A stretch of 64,000 nt of DNA from Xenorhabdus thuongxuanensis (GCF_001908095.1 NZ_MKGR01000002.1:171464-235463); one strand, 5' to 3'; counted from the stretch's first letter, positions 45,402-55,930 are shown. Made by a program: numbers and translations. Notes: generated by a model from the sequence alone, not told the origin.

Positions 45402-46124
45402 TTAATTATCGCGTCTAATATGGGGTAATTTCTTGTCTAGCCATGTTGCCATAATATCACTCAATGGAGTTAACAATACCCAGCTCATGCCGATCAGTGT
45501 TAAAGATAAAGAGCCTACAGCAATGTCTGTAAACCAGTGAGCACCTGCCATAATACGGGGAAGAGCAAATGCGACCATAATTAGTAGAGCAATGCAGAAT
45601 GCACTGCGGGAGATATAACGTAGAATGAAACTGCTGAAAATTAAGAGCATTAACCCGTGATCACCAGGGAAACTGTCTTTGGATGCATCTTTTGTATGCC
45701 AACTTGTCATTTCGTTTATACGATTAACATTTTCAAATGTCAGCGTTGGACTTGGGCGGCTGACGGGGATTTGATGGCCTATTTGATTAATGATAACGGC
45801 AGAGATAAGCATTACTAAACCAATCATGAAAAGTCGGCGCTTGCCGGCGTAATCCTGTTTGCGAAATGCGCTGTAATAAAGTAGACCCATGCATAGAAGT
45901 GATATGATATCAAATGCCCTAATATTCGCGATAGCTACAAATAAGGCAAAATTCGAACCTGGCAGTAATTTTTCATTAAAAAAATAAAAAATGGCGGAAT
46001 CAATATGGAACCAAAAGCCGTGATTCTCAGGCAAGTACCATGAGAGGAACAGGGCAATACCAAAAATATTCAGGATAAATATAGCGAGTGGGTGACTGCG
46101 AGTCATGAGATACCTATTTAACAC
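45402..46124 (-). CDS. lpxT: LpxT-like undecaprenyl-diphosphate:lipid A phosphotransferase
   Basis: 240 residues with six membrane segments and the PAP2 phosphatase triad: VSRPSPT, SFPGDHGLML and GAHWFTDIAVGS. E. coli lpxT (yeiU) is also next to mepS, which supports the name. The enzyme moves phosphate from undecaprenyl pyrophosphate to lipid A, changing surface charge and recycling the carrier. A plain PAP2 phosphatase is the alternative. Confidence 0.85.
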   Translation of the reverse strand: MLNRYLMTRSHPLAIFILNIFGIALFLSWYLPENHGFWFHIDSAIFYFFNEKLLPGSNFALFVAIANIRAFDIISLLCMGLLYYSAFRKQDYAGKRRLFMIGLVMLISAVIINQIGHQIPVSRPSPTLTFENVNRINEMTSWHTKDASKDSFPGDHGLMLLIFSSFILRYISRSAFCIALLIMVAFALPRIMAGAHWFTDIAVGSLSLTLIGMSWVLLTPLSDIMATWLDKKLPHIRRDN

Positions 46125-46558
46125 GTAAAATGGAGTTTAGTAGACAAATTAACTTGGGAAGGGACTATAACAAAATTTATGGGAAAGCGTAATCATCATC
46201 GAATACTGTGGTTATATCAGCATATTTGCATGATTCACCACTAAACTTTATTTTTGTTAAATATGTAGATAATCTTATGATATCGAAAAAATAGCTAAAT
46301 CCCTACCGCAGTACCGATAATATATATTTGATGCAATGCCAGCACCTGACTATGATTAAATAAATATCAATTGATTTTATCATATCCTAACTTATTAGAA
46401 TATTATATCGAATTGTGGTTCGAATTAATAAAAAGTATAAAGAAAAAGTTTCATTTGACGTTATATCCCTATATAGCAGAGCGTTACACCATTATCTGGT
46501 TTTCAAATTAGCGCGGCTAAAGTTGAAAAAAGATAATAACACTTGTAGTGGAGGTTGA
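46125..46558. other. A+T-rich intergenic region before mini-pilin genes
   Basis: 434 bases between divergent genes, with no ORF, terminator or clear operator. High A+T content is typical of sites silenced by H-NS, but nothing specific can be claimed. Confidence 0.3.
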
Positions 46559-46885
46559 ATGCTTATGTTACGAAAAATGACAACTTTTTTGTTCATGTCT
46601 TTGTCTTATTATCCTGTAATGGCGAATTCTCCGTCAACCTCTGGTTCTGGAACTATTTATTTCCATGGTGCTATTGTTGAGCCTCCATGCCAACTTAGTT
46701 GGGATAAAAAGCATACTGAAATGGTCTGCTGGTATAATGGAAAACAGCTAACTCAAGAGAAACTCATAAAATATCAAAAGGATAGAAAATCTCCATTATC
46801 GATTGAAAAACATATTGGAACAGAAGAAATAAAATGGGTGGGAAAAAATAAAGAATTGGGTATTGTTACTATAACTTATCATTAA
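46559..46885 (+). CDS. miniature pilin-like secreted protein 1 (108 aa)
   Basis: Signal peptide (to about 23, ending PVMA-N) and a mature part of about 85 residues: SGTIYFHGAIVEPPCQLSW, a second Cys in MVCWYNGK, and a closing strand GIVTITYH. The start GxIxFxGxIVxPxC is that of type 1 pilins, but pilins are about twice as long and need chaperone and usher genes, which are absent here. GGAGG precedes the start; a second Met two codons in is also possible. Paralogue of the next gene. Confidence 0.65.
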   Translation: MLMLRKMTTFLFMSLSYYPVMANSPSTSGSGTIYFHGAIVEPPCQLSWDKKHTEMVCWYNGKQLTQEKLIKYQKDRKSPLSIEKHIGTEEIKWVGKNKELGIVTITYH

Positions 46886-47167
46886 ATGTTACATAAAAGT
46901 ACAATAATTATTTCTTTTAGCTAAATAATATAAAATAAAATCAATAAAATTAACCGTGATTTAGTTTAAATAATGATTATTAATAACAGTTTTTTAATTA
47001 ATCAATGAAGGTGGTGTGTCTGTTTTTTAATTAAAAAAATCACTTTTGATATTTATCAATAAAAGTTCTCAATGTCGTATTTTTTTCACATGAAATAGTT
47101 ATTATGGAGATGAAGGAATAAAAGGTAGCTGAGTTTTAGTTAATGGAAAAACGAAAGTGAGGTAACC

Positions 47168-47479
47168 ATGAAAAATTATCTTAAGCTGTTAATTAGTTGT
47201 TTATTGGTTTCATGGCTTTCTTATGGATATGCCGAATCTAAAGGAGGAGTAATTCGGTTTTCGGGTGCGATTGTTGATCCAGGATGTCAAGTCGTTATAT
47301 CAAACACTCAAGCCAATATCTCTTGCTATCGATTAGGTAAAAATCTCACTGTTAAACAAATCATTTCAACTCACAAAACGAAAAGTGATGTCATACTTCC
47401 TGGTAACATAGGTGTTTCTAGAGTGAAGTGGACTGATAATCAGAAACGTGTGGCAATTGTTAATGTGGATTACTTCTAA
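47168..47479 (+). CDS. miniature pilin-like secreted protein 2 (103 aa)
   Basis: Signal peptide (KNYLKLLISCLLVSWLSYGY-A) and a mature part with GGVIRFSGAIVDPGCQVV, a second Cys in ISCYRLGKN and a C-terminal strand RVAIVNVDYF. Same layout as the preceding paralogue, 282 bases upstream; the two share cysteine positions and ends but differ much between. Probably one disulfide-bonded immunoglobulin-like half domain. Function unknown. Confidence 0.65.
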   Translation: MKNYLKLLISCLLVSWLSYGYAESKGGVIRFSGAIVDPGCQVVISNTQANISCYRLGKNLTVKQIISTHKTKSDVILPGNIGVSRVKWTDNQKRVAIVNVDYF

Positions 47480-47556
47480 CTTCATAGACGATGAGTTGCC
47501 CTTTACATTGAACGTTATTCTTGTCAAAAGAGCAACTCATATTTAAGGATCAAGAA

Positions 47557-48129
47557 TTAGTCACAACGTCCCATATAGCGACGGTCTGCAATATGGATGC
47601 GGACTTTTTCACCAGAACTCAAGTATTCAGGAACTTGAATAGTCAACCCTGTACCCATTTTAGCTGGTTTAGTACGGGCACTTGCTGATGCACCTTTAAT
47701 ACCTGGTGATGTTTCTTCAATAACCATATCAACAGATTGAGGCAATTCAAGAGCTAATAATTGCCCATCCATTGTCAGGACCTGCATTCCTGGTAAACCT
47801 TCTTCAGGAATAAATAATAGTTCTTCTTCGATTTGATCTTTTTTGAAGTGATAAGGGGTGAAATCTTCGTCATCCATAAAGATATATTCATCACCATCAA
47901 TATAGGAAAAACTGACACTACGGCGGTTCAATGTGATGGTTTCAAGAATATCATCACCTTTGAAACGCTCTTCCACTTTCTGACCAGTACGAATATCAGT
48001 AAAACGCATCTTATATAGCGTACTGGCGCCGCGTGCGCTGGGTGATTGAATATCGATGTCTTTAACTAATAATAGCTTTCCATTGTAGCTGATTGCAGCG
48101 CCGCGCTTAATTTCATTGGCTTTAGCCAT
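47557..48129 (-). CDS. yeiP: elongation factor P-like protein YeiP
   Basis: 190 residues with three EF-P domains. N-terminal [20 protein letters not shown] lacks the EF-P lysine loop and has [12 protein letters not shown] as in YeiP; the C-terminus is [17 protein letters not shown]. It may help ribosomes at difficult sites. An imperfect long hairpin (about 47490-47540) lies between it and the convergent mini-pilin gene. Confidence 0.93.
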   Translation of the reverse strand: MAKANEIKRGAAISYNGKLLLVKDIDIQSPSARGASTLYKMRFTDIRTGQKVEERFKGDDILETITLNRRSVSFSYIDGDEYIFMDDEDFTPYHFKKDQIEEELLFIPEEGLPGMQVLTMDGQLLALELPQSVDMVIEETSPGIKGASASARTKPAKMGTGLTIQVPEYLSSGEKVRIHIADRRYMGRCD

Positions 48130-48259
48130 AGATACCTTCCGTAGAAAAAAGGAAATATTGGAATGAATGTTTAAGTGGCGACAAAATTACTCGCAGTTGG
48201 CCTATTAGGCAAGAAGTGAATGAATGCCCCAGTAAAAATACTGAGGCGGAAGGAAAACA

Positions 48260-49504
48260 TTAACGATAAACTGGTAACAAATCAAACAGAGAGAGAATGT
48301 GTACTAACGCATTTATCAAACCGAATAGGATAACAAAGATAATTAAAAAATTACCGCCCGGCGCTCGATAGCTGGATGTTGGATAGCGTTTACGACTAGC
48401 TCGGGCCATTAAAGCAGGAACAATAACTGCCCAGATGGTTGCTGCCAGACCAGCAAAACCGATTGCATATAGGAAACCGTTTGGAAAAATCAGTGACAAT
48501 GCAGTCGGGGGAACGAATGTAATCAGTGCTGTTTTAAAACGACCATTGCGATGGTCGCCGAATTTAAAGTAATCTGCCAGATAATCAAATAATCCTAATG
48601 ATACGCCCAGGAATGAACTCGCCAAAGCCATATATGAGAAGGCATTTAAGAACTGAGTTATTGTCGTATTATCAGAAGTATTATCCATTTGTTGCAATAA
48701 ATTACCAATATTACCGCCATCAGCAATGATTTGCTTGAAGGCTTCACGTGGAATATTTCCCTGAATGACGTACTGCCATAAAATGTAAATCGTTAACGTT
48801 ATCAATGTCCCGTATAGCAAGCTGTTTGTGACGGCTTTACTGTCTTTATGGTAATACTTAACCAGCCCAGGAACGTTACCGTGATAACCAAATGAGGCCA
48901 GTAAATAAGGCAAGGAGATTAAAGCATAAGGTAAATAGTCTGAATTGGTATTGGCTTGATCAAATAAGATGGCTGGCCTAACTTCGGTAAACATACCACC
49001 GACAGACATAATAAAGGTAATTACCATGCCGCCTATTAAGATAGTACTTAAGCGATCTACTGCTTTAGTCGATAACCAAACAATAAAGGCAACGATAAAG
49101 GCAAAACATAATCCAGATATTGATTGAGGTAGTGGAATAATACTCTCAATATTGTGAGAAAGAATTGAGCTACCTGCTGAAATATAAGCATAAGTTAAGA
49201 TATACAGAACGAAGGCGATGGATAAATCATTGAGAGAGCTCCAGCCTCTGCCCAGTAAATCCTTGGTAACAGTATGGAAACTGGAACCAGCAGGGTAATT
49301 CATATTGGCTTCCAGAATCATCAGGCCAGAGAAATACATACATGCACAGGTATATAACAGCAAAATGATTGATCCTGTAAACCAGACACCTGATGTGACA
49401 ATCGGAATGGAAAACATACCTGCGCCGACAGCAGTACCGGCAATGATCATAGCGCCACCAAATATAGAGGGGCGTTTCAAATTTTGCGTTACCTCAATGG
49501 TCAT
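48260..49504 (-). CDS. mtr: tryptophan permease Mtr
   Basis: 414 residues from MTIEVTQNLKRPSIFGGAMI behind GGGAG. Eleven membrane segments. Family blocks GGAMIIAGTAVGAGMFSIPI, WLSTKAVDRLSTI, LASFGYHGNVPGLVKYY and SSFLGVSLGLFDYLADYFKF are closest to E. coli Mtr rather than TyrP or TnaB. A longer upstream frame is rejected. A TrpR-type operator upstream supports high-affinity tryptophan uptake. Confidence 0.9.
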   Translation of the reverse strand: MTIEVTQNLKRPSIFGGAMIIAGTAVGAGMFSIPIVTSGVWFTGSIILLLYTCACMYFSGLMILEANMNYPAGSSFHTVTKDLLGRGWSSLNDLSIAFVLYILTYAYISAGSSILSHNIESIIPLPQSISGLCFAFIVAFIVWLSTKAVDRLSTILIGGMVITFIMSVGGMFTEVRPAILFDQANTNSDYLPYALISLPYLLASFGYHGNVPGLVKYYHKDSKAVTNSLLYGTLITLTIYILWQYVIQGNIPREAFKQIIADGGNIGNLLQQMDNTSDNTTITQFLNAFSYMALASSFLGVSLGLFDYLADYFKFGDHRNGRFKTALITFVPPTALSLIFPNGFLYAIGFAGLAATIWAVIVPALMARASRKRYPTSSYRAPGGNFLIIFVILFGLINALVHILSLFDLLPVYR

Positions 49505-49533
49505 ATAGACTCCCTGATGAATGACGTTACCTT

Positions 49534-49551
49534 GTACTAGCTTGACGATAC
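49534..49551 (-). promoter_or_regulatory. TrpR operator-like site upstream of mtr
   Basis: Minus strand reads GTATCGTCAAGCTAGTAC; the right half CTAGTAC is a perfect match to the TrpR half site, and the left half partly matches (consensus GTACTAGTTAACTAGTAC). It lies about 30 bases upstream of the start codon, where TrpR represses mtr in E. coli. Confidence 0.5.
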
Positions 49552-49658
49552 ATAAATAAATTATTTGTGTAAACAGATAATTAAATTTCTTTTGTCGCAT
49601 TTTGCATATAAAGGTGGGGCAGGTTATCTGAGAAAACCCGCCTGAAAGGAGTTTGGTA

Positions 49659-50078
49659 TTAATTTACAGAATAGAATTGCGCTTTTTGCCATAATTTGAT
49701 GGCATTACGGCTAGCCTCAAAATGAGGTTCGGGGAGATAGTTAGGATCACACCACATTAATTGTTCACACTTATCGGGTTCCATTAATTGTGGTTCACCT
49801 CCGGTATATTGTGCCAGCAAGCAGACTGAAACTGTATGTTTTCCTTCCTCGCGATAGGTTTCGAGATTATTGGAAATACCATAAACTTTGGGGTCTTGGA
49901 TTGTTAGGCCAATTTCTTCTTTGATTTCACGAATCGCGCATTCTTCAAAGGATTCGCCGGGATCAACATGACCACCGAAGATTGACCAATATGGCGCATG
50001 TTGGCTGGTACGTTTTCCCAGTAGAATTTCGCCCTTATTATTGATGATGATGACACCCACTCCGACAACGACTGACAC
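49659..50078 (-). CDS. NUDIX hydrolase
   Basis: 139 residues with the NUDIX box GGHVDPGESFEECAIREIKE followed by EIGL (about 35-58), metal-binding glutamates included. Substrate class (oxidised nucleotide, ADP-ribose or other) cannot be read from the sequence. It stands alone, divergent from fruK. Confidence 0.85.
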   Translation of the reverse strand: MSVVVGVGVIIINNKGEILLGKRTSQHAPYWSIFGGHVDPGESFEECAIREIKEEIGLTIQDPKVYGISNNLETYREEGKHTVSVCLLAQYTGGEPQLMEPDKCEQLMWCDPNYLPEPHFEASRNAIKLWQKAQFYSVN

Positions 50079-50201
50079 TGATATATTCCTCCAGCTAGTA
50101 TCTACTTACTTTGGTTCAGATTGATTTTAGTCATCTAATAAGAAATTATTCAGTTGCATATTCTTACTTTTAGATTGCATTAATACAATGAGCAATCAGA
50201 C

Positions 50202-50225
50202 TATAATTTTAACTGAAACGATTCA
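50202..50225 (+). promoter_or_regulatory. promoter -10 and Cra (FruR) operator of fruK
   Basis: A consensus TATAAT at 50202-50207 is followed by TGAAACGATTCA at 50214-50225, one mismatch from the ideal Cra site TGAAACGTTTCA. Cra bound over the transcription start would repress, and fructose-1-phosphate would release it, as for E. coli fruBKA. The -35 is not clear. Confidence 0.65.
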
Positions 50226-50297
50226 ATTTTGATGTTATAAATAACAGATAAAACTTAATGTTACTTATGACTGTTTATTCAGGAGATACCGGGCAAG

Positions 50298-51236
50298 ATG
50301 AGCCGCCGAGTTGCCACAATTACCTTAAACCCAGCTTATGATTTAGTTGGCTTATGCCCAAATATTGTTAAGGGAAATGTTAACCGTGTACAGACGGCAG
50401 GGCTTCACGCTGCTGGTAAAGGAAACAATGTTGCGAAGGTACTGCGTGATTTAGGCATTGATGTTACTGTCAGTGGTTTTCTGGGACGAGAGAATCAGGA
50501 AGGATTTCAGCAGTTTTTTAGCGAAAATAGGATGGTAAATCGTTTTCATCTCGTTTCTGGGAGAACACGTATTAATGTCAAGTTGACTGAAAAACAGGGT
50601 GAAGTGACAGATTTCAATTTTTCTGGTTTCCATGTGACAGAAGAAGAATGGAATCGGTTTGTCAGCGATTCTCTGACATGGCTGGGACAGTTCGATATGG
50701 TTGTTGTCAGTGGTAGTTTGCCCGAAGGGATTGCAGCAGAATCATTTGCAAATTGGATGATGCAATTACAACAGTTTTGTCCCTGCGTTATTTTCGACAG
50801 TAGCCGTGAAGCTCTTGTCGCTGGCCTTAAGGCATCACCCTGGCTGGTAAAACCCAATCGCTATGAGTTGGAGGTTTGGGCGGGTAAATCACTGCCGGAT
50901 TTGGATAATGTTATTGATGCAGCTTATGAATTGCGCAATGGCGGGATCGCCCACGTTGTCATTTCACTGGGAGAGCAGGGAGCATTATGGGTCAATGCCT
51001 CTGGTGCATGGTTGGCAAAACCACCACATTGTGAAGTGGTCAGCACAGTTGGGGCAGGGGATTCTATGGTTGGAGGATTGGTCTATGGTTTGCTGATGAG
51101 AGAATCCAGCGAACACACATTGCGTCTGGCCACCGCAGTGTCTGCACTCACGGTTAGCCAACCGAATGTTGGGATTAAAAGCCGTACTGAACTTGCATCA
51201 ATGATGGCAAAGATCGAGTTAATTTCAGTCAGGTAA
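50298..51236 (+). CDS. fruK: 1-phosphofructokinase
   Basis: 312 residues of the PfkB/FruK family. N-terminal RVATITLNPAYDLVG, GLHAAGKGNNVAKVLRDLG and the catalytic STVGAGDSMVGG near 250. It converts fructose-1-phosphate to fructose-1,6-bisphosphate. In E. coli it lies between fruB and fruA; here neither is beside it, and the gene stands alone behind a Cra-type operator. Another sugar-phosphate kinase of the family is possible but the match to FruK is close. Confidence 0.88.
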   Translation: MSRRVATITLNPAYDLVGLCPNIVKGNVNRVQTAGLHAAGKGNNVAKVLRDLGIDVTVSGFLGRENQEGFQQFFSENRMVNRFHLVSGRTRINVKLTEKQGEVTDFNFSGFHVTEEEWNRFVSDSLTWLGQFDMVVVSGSLPEGIAAESFANWMMQLQQFCPCVIFDSSREALVAGLKASPWLVKPNRYELEVWAGKSLPDLDNVIDAAYELRNGGIAHVVISLGEQGALWVNASGAWLAKPPHCEVVSTVGAGDSMVGGLVYGLLMRESSEHTLRLATAVSALTVSQPNVGIKSRTELASMMAKIELISVR

Positions 51237-52079
51237 TTAACTTTGCTGGGATTTTAACCAGGCGATTTCTTCAGCCCAAATATCTGGATTGATCGTTTCA
51301 AGAACCAAGGGAATACCATTGAAACGCTCATCTTTCATGATATAACTGAAAGGTGTTTTACCGATATTGCCTTCACCAAGGCTGTGATGTCGGTCAACAC
51401 GGCTGGAAAATTCACTTTTGGCATCGTTTAGATGCATGGCCTTAAGATATTTGAATCCCACAACTTCATCGAATACCTTGAAAGTTGCATCGCAATCTTT
51501 TTCAGTGCGCAAATCGTAACCAGCTGCGAAAGCGTGGCAGGTGTCAATACAGACTCCAACTCGGGTTTTGTCTTCGACATTGTCAATAATTGCCGCCAGT
51601 TGTTCGAATTTAAAACCAAGATTGGTGCCTTGTCCGGCGGTATTTTCGATAACTGCTGTGACTCCCTGTGTTTTGTCCAAAATAATGTTAATGGATTCTG
51701 CAATACAGGCGAGGCACTTATCGATGTCAATTTTGTTGAGATGGCTGCCTGGGTGGAAATTCAGCAAATCGATGCCTAATTGTTCACAGCGCTGCATTTC
51801 ATCAAGGAATGCAGCCCGAGATTTTTCCAGACCGTCTGTTTCAGGGTGACCAAGATTAATTAGGTAGCTGTCATGGGGAAGTATTTGTTGGCTACCATAA
51901 CCGTAACGTTCACAGTTTGCTTTGAATTTATCAATGACATCTGTCGATAACGGTGCGGCATGCCATTGGCGCTGATTTTTTGTGAACAGGGCAAATGCCG
52001 TTGCGTTTAATTCATGAGCACGGATCACTGCCTGATCAACGCCGCCCGAAGCGCTCACATGGGCTCCAACAAATTTCAT
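51237..52079 (-). CDS. nfo: endonuclease IV
   Basis: 280 residues, family length. AP endonuclease 2 signatures: [56 protein letters not shown] and HLNDAKS, which hold the three-zinc ligands. It cuts DNA at abasic sites. Converges on fruK with no bases between stop codons. Confidence 0.95.
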   Translation of the reverse strand: MKFVGAHVSASGGVDQAVIRAHELNATAFALFTKNQRQWHAAPLSTDVIDKFKANCERYGYGSQQILPHDSYLINLGHPETDGLEKSRAAFLDEMQRCEQLGIDLLNFHPGSHLNKIDIDKCLACIAESINIILDKTQGVTAVIENTAGQGTNLGFKFEQLAAIIDNVEDKTRVGVCIDTCHAFAAGYDLRTEKDCDATFKVFDEVVGFKYLKAMHLNDAKSEFSSRVDRHHSLGEGNIGKTPFSYIMKDERFNGIPLVLETINPDIWAEEIAWLKSQQS

Positions 52080-52151
52080 ATCATTTTCTCCTATGTTTTC
52101 GTCATTATGGCATCATTGTTCGCCTTTTTGATAAAATTTGGGCAGCAAAAG

Positions 52152-53261
52152 TCAATTTAATATCCCTTCGTTTTGAATTAGCGCAATAAATGAATGGATG
52201 CCTTGATTGACGATTAATCCTCCTACGACTAGCCAGACAAACAAAATGAGAGCCAACAAGATAGGCTTAACCCCAGCCTGACGAATAGCACTGATATGGG
52301 TGGTTAGCCCTAAAGCAATCATTGCCATTGCCAGTATGATAGTATTAGTGGCAATGATATGGTTAACAAGGGATTCAGGTAATAGATGAAAAGAGTTGAA
52401 ACCCGCAGTGGCAATAAAGAACACAGCAAACCACGGAAGAGTGATCGGGGATTTTTGGGGATGGACATTACAATTCTTAACTTCCACGCGACTGAGGTAG
52501 CCAGAAAGCAGTAATAGAAAAGGCGCCAATAGCATGACACGGATCATTTTACTGATAACCGCTGCATTTTCCGCATCGCTTCCTAATGCATGCCCAATGG
52601 CAACAACTTGGGCTACTTCATGAACAGTTGAACCCGAAAAAATGCCAAATGTTTCCTGAGTGAAATTAAACCACAGGTAGTGAGCATTGAGTTGGTAAAA
52701 CCACGGATAAATAAAGATTGCCAGTGTGCCAAAAATAACAACTGTGGAGACGGCAACAGCAACTTTGCTGGCAGGAGCTTTAACAACGGGTTCTGTTGCC
52801 ATAATCGCGGCGGCTCCACAAATACTACTTCCCGCACCAATCAGGATCACGGTTTGTCTGTCCAGTTGAAAAAAAGCACGTCCAATCCATAATGCTATAA
52901 AAAATGTTGATGAAAGCATGATGATATCGATCAATATTCCAATTGCGCCGACATCTGTAATTTGTTGGAAAGTCAGACGAAATCCATAAAGAATGATGCC
53001 TGCTCGTAGTAGGTAATATTTGCAAAAATGGATACCGCTATCACAGGTAGATTTTAAGAAAGGATACAGAGTATTGCCGATAATGATCCCCAATAAGATG
53101 GCAAGTGTCAGGACTCCCAAGCCTATATTTATAAACCAAGGAATAGTTCCGATATAGATGGCAATTGCCGTCAGGACTGCGGCTAATAGGATACCGGGAA
53201 TTAATTTTAATGCGGTATTCTGGTGGGCTTTGGTAAATTCCTCTACTTGATTTTCAGACAT
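52152..53261 (-). CDS. yeiH: YeiH family putative sulfate exporter
   Basis: 369 residues, about ten membrane segments. Blocks GIILYGFRLTFQQITDVGAI, VLIGAGSSICGAAAIMATEP and STVHEVAQVVAIGHALGSDA define UPF0324/YeiH. Transport role is inferred from the family. Divergent from yeiE as in E. coli, and in many genomes under YeiE-type control. Confidence 0.9.
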   Translation of the reverse strand: MSENQVEEFTKAHQNTALKLIPGILLAAVLTAIAIYIGTIPWFINIGLGVLTLAILLGIIIGNTLYPFLKSTCDSGIHFCKYYLLRAGIILYGFRLTFQQITDVGAIGILIDIIMLSSTFFIALWIGRAFFQLDRQTVILIGAGSSICGAAAIMATEPVVKAPASKVAVAVSTVVIFGTLAIFIYPWFYQLNAHYLWFNFTQETFGIFSGSTVHEVAQVVAIGHALGSDAENAAVISKMIRVMLLAPFLLLLSGYLSRVEVKNCNVHPQKSPITLPWFAVFFIATAGFNSFHLLPESLVNHIIATNTIILAMAMIALGLTTHISAIRQAGVKPILLALILFVWLVVGGLIVNQGIHSFIALIQNEGILN

Positions 53262-53449
53262 AGTGGCAGCTCTAATATCTTATGCATTTTAGGAATAAGC
53301 ATATAGAAGATCTAAAATTAATAAAATTTATAATATTTATATATATAAACACTAAAATAGATTAATTATGGGTGACTTTTGTTAAGTTGCATAATACTGT
53401 CTAAAATCAAGATTATCTTTCCCTTTTACTTAGCTTCCCGTGAGGCCAT

Positions 53450-54313
53450 ATGCGTATCACTCTGAGACAACTGGAAATTTTTGCAGAAGTTCTGAAAAGT
53501 GGTTCAACGACACAGGCTTCTCAGCAATTAGCGTTATCACAATCTGCAGTGAGTGCTTCACTGACAGATCTTGAAGGGCAGTTGGGAGTACAACTGTTTG
53601 ATAGAGTCGGAAAACGTCTGGTCACTAATGAGCATGGGCGTTTGCTCTATCCTAAGGCATTGGCATTACTTGAACAAGCTGGTGAAGTGGAACAGCTTTT
53701 CAAACTTGAATTGGGAGCATTGCGATTAGCGGCCAGCAGTACGATTGGAAACTATATGTTACCTGAAATGCTGGCGAGATACCGTCAGGATTACCCTGAT
53801 ACACCATTGGAATTGAATATCAGTAATACTGGAGACGTAATCAGGGCAGTTGTCGAGTTCCGTGTGGATTTGGGGTTGATTGAAGGATTGTGTCACGATC
53901 CTGAATTGATCACACAGCCGTGGATGAAAGATGAGTTGATTGTTTTTTCCTCTCCAGAAAGCCCGTTGTTGCAACGTGAGCTGAGCGTGGAGGATTTGAT
54001 CAAAGCGCCTTGGATATTGAGAGAAAAAGGCTCAGGAACCAGGGAAATCTTAGATCATCTTTTGTTCTCACAAATGCCGAGGTTCAATATTGCGATGGAG
54101 TTGGGTAATTCGGAAGCTATCAAACATGCTGTTCAATATGGAATGGGGATCAGTTGTCTTTCACGGCGAGTTGTCCAGGAACAACTGAAAAATGGAACAC
54201 TATCTGAACTTGTCATTCCTGGAATTAGTCTCAATCGTACTTTGTACCTGATTTACCATCGCCAGAAGCACATATCCAATGCGTTACGGAAGTTACTGAG
54301 TTATTGTAATTAA
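53450..54313 (+). CDS. yeiE: LysR-type regulator YeiE
   Basis: 287 residues. N-terminal helix-turn-helix [20 protein letters not shown] with [20 protein letters not shown], then an effector-binding domain. It has been proposed as a regulator of lysP and of sulfite stress genes in enterobacteria. Order yeiH-yeiE-lysP is the E. coli one. Confidence 0.9.
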   Translation: MRITLRQLEIFAEVLKSGSTTQASQQLALSQSAVSASLTDLEGQLGVQLFDRVGKRLVTNEHGRLLYPKALALLEQAGEVEQLFKLELGALRLAASSTIGNYMLPEMLARYRQDYPDTPLELNISNTGDVIRAVVEFRVDLGLIEGLCHDPELITQPWMKDELIVFSSPESPLLQRELSVEDLIKAPWILREKGSGTREILDHLLFSQMPRFNIAMELGNSEAIKHAVQYGMGISCLSRRVVQEQLKNGTLSELVIPGISLNRTLYLIYHRQKHISNALRKLLSYCN

Positions 54314-54442
54314 TATAGTCGTGTAGCTAATAATTGGCTATGGATTATGAAGGTATCTTATAACCACAAATCGTCGCTATTCTGGAGACAAGGATTTGTT
54401 ACAATTCCGCGTTAAATTCATTTTAAATGATATAGGAATAGA

Positions 54443-55930
54443 ATGTCTCGAGAAGAAAGCATGCCACGGGATCAGGCCCCAACAACCCTGCGCCGTGAGT
54501 TAAAAGCACGACATATGGCAATGATTGCCATAGGTGGATCAATTGGCACGGGATTATTTGTTGCTTCTGGCGCAACAATTTCTCAGGCTGGCCCTGGTGG
54601 GGCTTTACTTTCCTATGCATTAATTGGCTTAATGGTCTACTTCTTGATGACCAGCTTAGGCGAATTGGCAGCGTACATGCCAGTTTCGGGATCGTTTTCA
54701 ACTTATGGTTCCAAATATGTTGATGAAGGTTTTGGCTTCGCATTGGGATGGAACTATTGGTACAACTGGGCGGTGACGATTGCGGTTGACCTTGTCGCTG
54801 CGCAATTGGTGATGGGATATTGGTTTAATGACGTTCCTGGTTGGGTATGGAGTGCGTTGTTTCTTGGCCTGGTTTTCTTGTTGAACTTTATTTCCGTCAA
54901 AGGATTTGGTGAGGCAGAATATTGGTTCTCTTTGATCAAAGTTTCCACGGTTATTGTGTTCATTATTGTTGGTATTTTAATGATTACCGGCATCATGAAA
55001 GGCGCTGAAGGTGCAGGTTGGCATAATTGGGCAGTTGATGACGCCCCTTTTGCGGGTGGTTTTGCAGCCATGATCGGGGTGGCAATGATTGTCGGTTTTT
55101 CCTTTCAAGGGACAGAACTGATAGGTATTACTGCGGGAGAATCGAAAGATCCGGCAAAAAATATCCCTCGTGCTGTGCGCAAGGTATTCTGGCGTATTTT
55201 ATTGTTCTATGTGTTTGCGATTTTAATCATCAGTCTAATTATTCCTTATACTGATCCTAATTTGTTACGTAATGGCGTGAAAGATATCAGTGTTAGCCCA
55301 TTTACGCTGGTATTTGAAAATGCTGGCCTATTATCAGCGGCTGCCATAATGAATGCGGTGATATTGACTGCTGTTCTGTCAGCGGGAAACTCGGGAATGT
55401 ATGCTTCTACCCGTATGTTATTCACACTGGCAAAAGAGGGTAAGGCACCGAAAATTTTTAGTCATCTGTCTAAAGGTGGTGTTCCGCGTAATGCACTTTA
55501 TGTTACGACTGTGGTTGCAGGGTTGTGTTTTCTTAGCTCCATGTTTGGTAACCAAACAGTCTATTTGTGGTTGTTGAATACCTCAGGTATGACAGGATTT
55601 ATTGCATGGCTCGGAATTGCAATCAGCCATTACCGTTTTCGCAAAGGCTATATCGCTCAAGGTTTGAATATCAATGATCTGCCATATCGTTCAGGTTTTT
55701 TCCCTATTGGGCCGATTTTCGCCTTTATTTTATGTCTGGTTATCACTTTAGGCCAAAATTATCAGGCATTTTTGCAAGATAAGATCGACTGGTACGGAGT
55801 GACCGCGACTTACATTGGTATCCCGTTATTCCTGATTATTTGGCTTAGTTACAGGCTGAAAAAGAAAACTCGCTTTGTTAAGTACAGTGAGATGGAATTT
55901 CCAATATTCAGATATACTGATAAAGAATGA
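54443..55930 (+). CDS. lysP: lysine-specific permease LysP
   Basis: 495 residues, twelve membrane segments. APC family start TLRRELKARHMAMIAIGGSI, GTGLFVASGATISQAGPGGA, and GFSFQGTELIGITAGESKDP. Proton-driven lysine uptake; in E. coli it also senses lysine for CadC. Upstream 129 bases show no lysine riboswitch. Confidence 0.93.
   Translation: MSREESMPRDQAPTTLRRELKARHMAMIAIGGSIGTGLFVASGATISQAGPGGALLSYALIGLMVYFLMTSLGELAAYMPVSGSFSTYGSKYVDEGFGFALGWNYWYNWAVTIAVDLVAAQLVMGYWFNDVPGWVWSALFLGLVFLLNFISVKGFGEAEYWFSLIKVSTVIVFIIVGILMITGIMKGAEGAGWHNWAVDDAPFAGGFAAMIGVAMIVGFSFQGTELIGITAGESKDPAKNIPRAVRKVFWRILLFYVFAILIISLIIPYTDPNLLRNGVKDISVSPFTLVFENAGLLSAAAIMNAVILTAVLSAGNSGMYASTRMLFTLAKEGKAPKIFSHLSKGGVPRNALYVTTVVAGLCFLSSMFGNQTVYLWLLNTSGMTGFIAWLGIAISHYRFRKGYIAQGLNINDLPYRSGFFPIGPIFAFILCLVITLGQNYQAFLQDKIDWYGVTATYIGIPLFLIIWLSYRLKKKTRFVKYSEMEFPIFRYTDKE

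Noticed and set aside
54314..54442. Lysine riboswitch before lysP
   Set aside because: The leader is too short and lacks the conserved helices of the L box.
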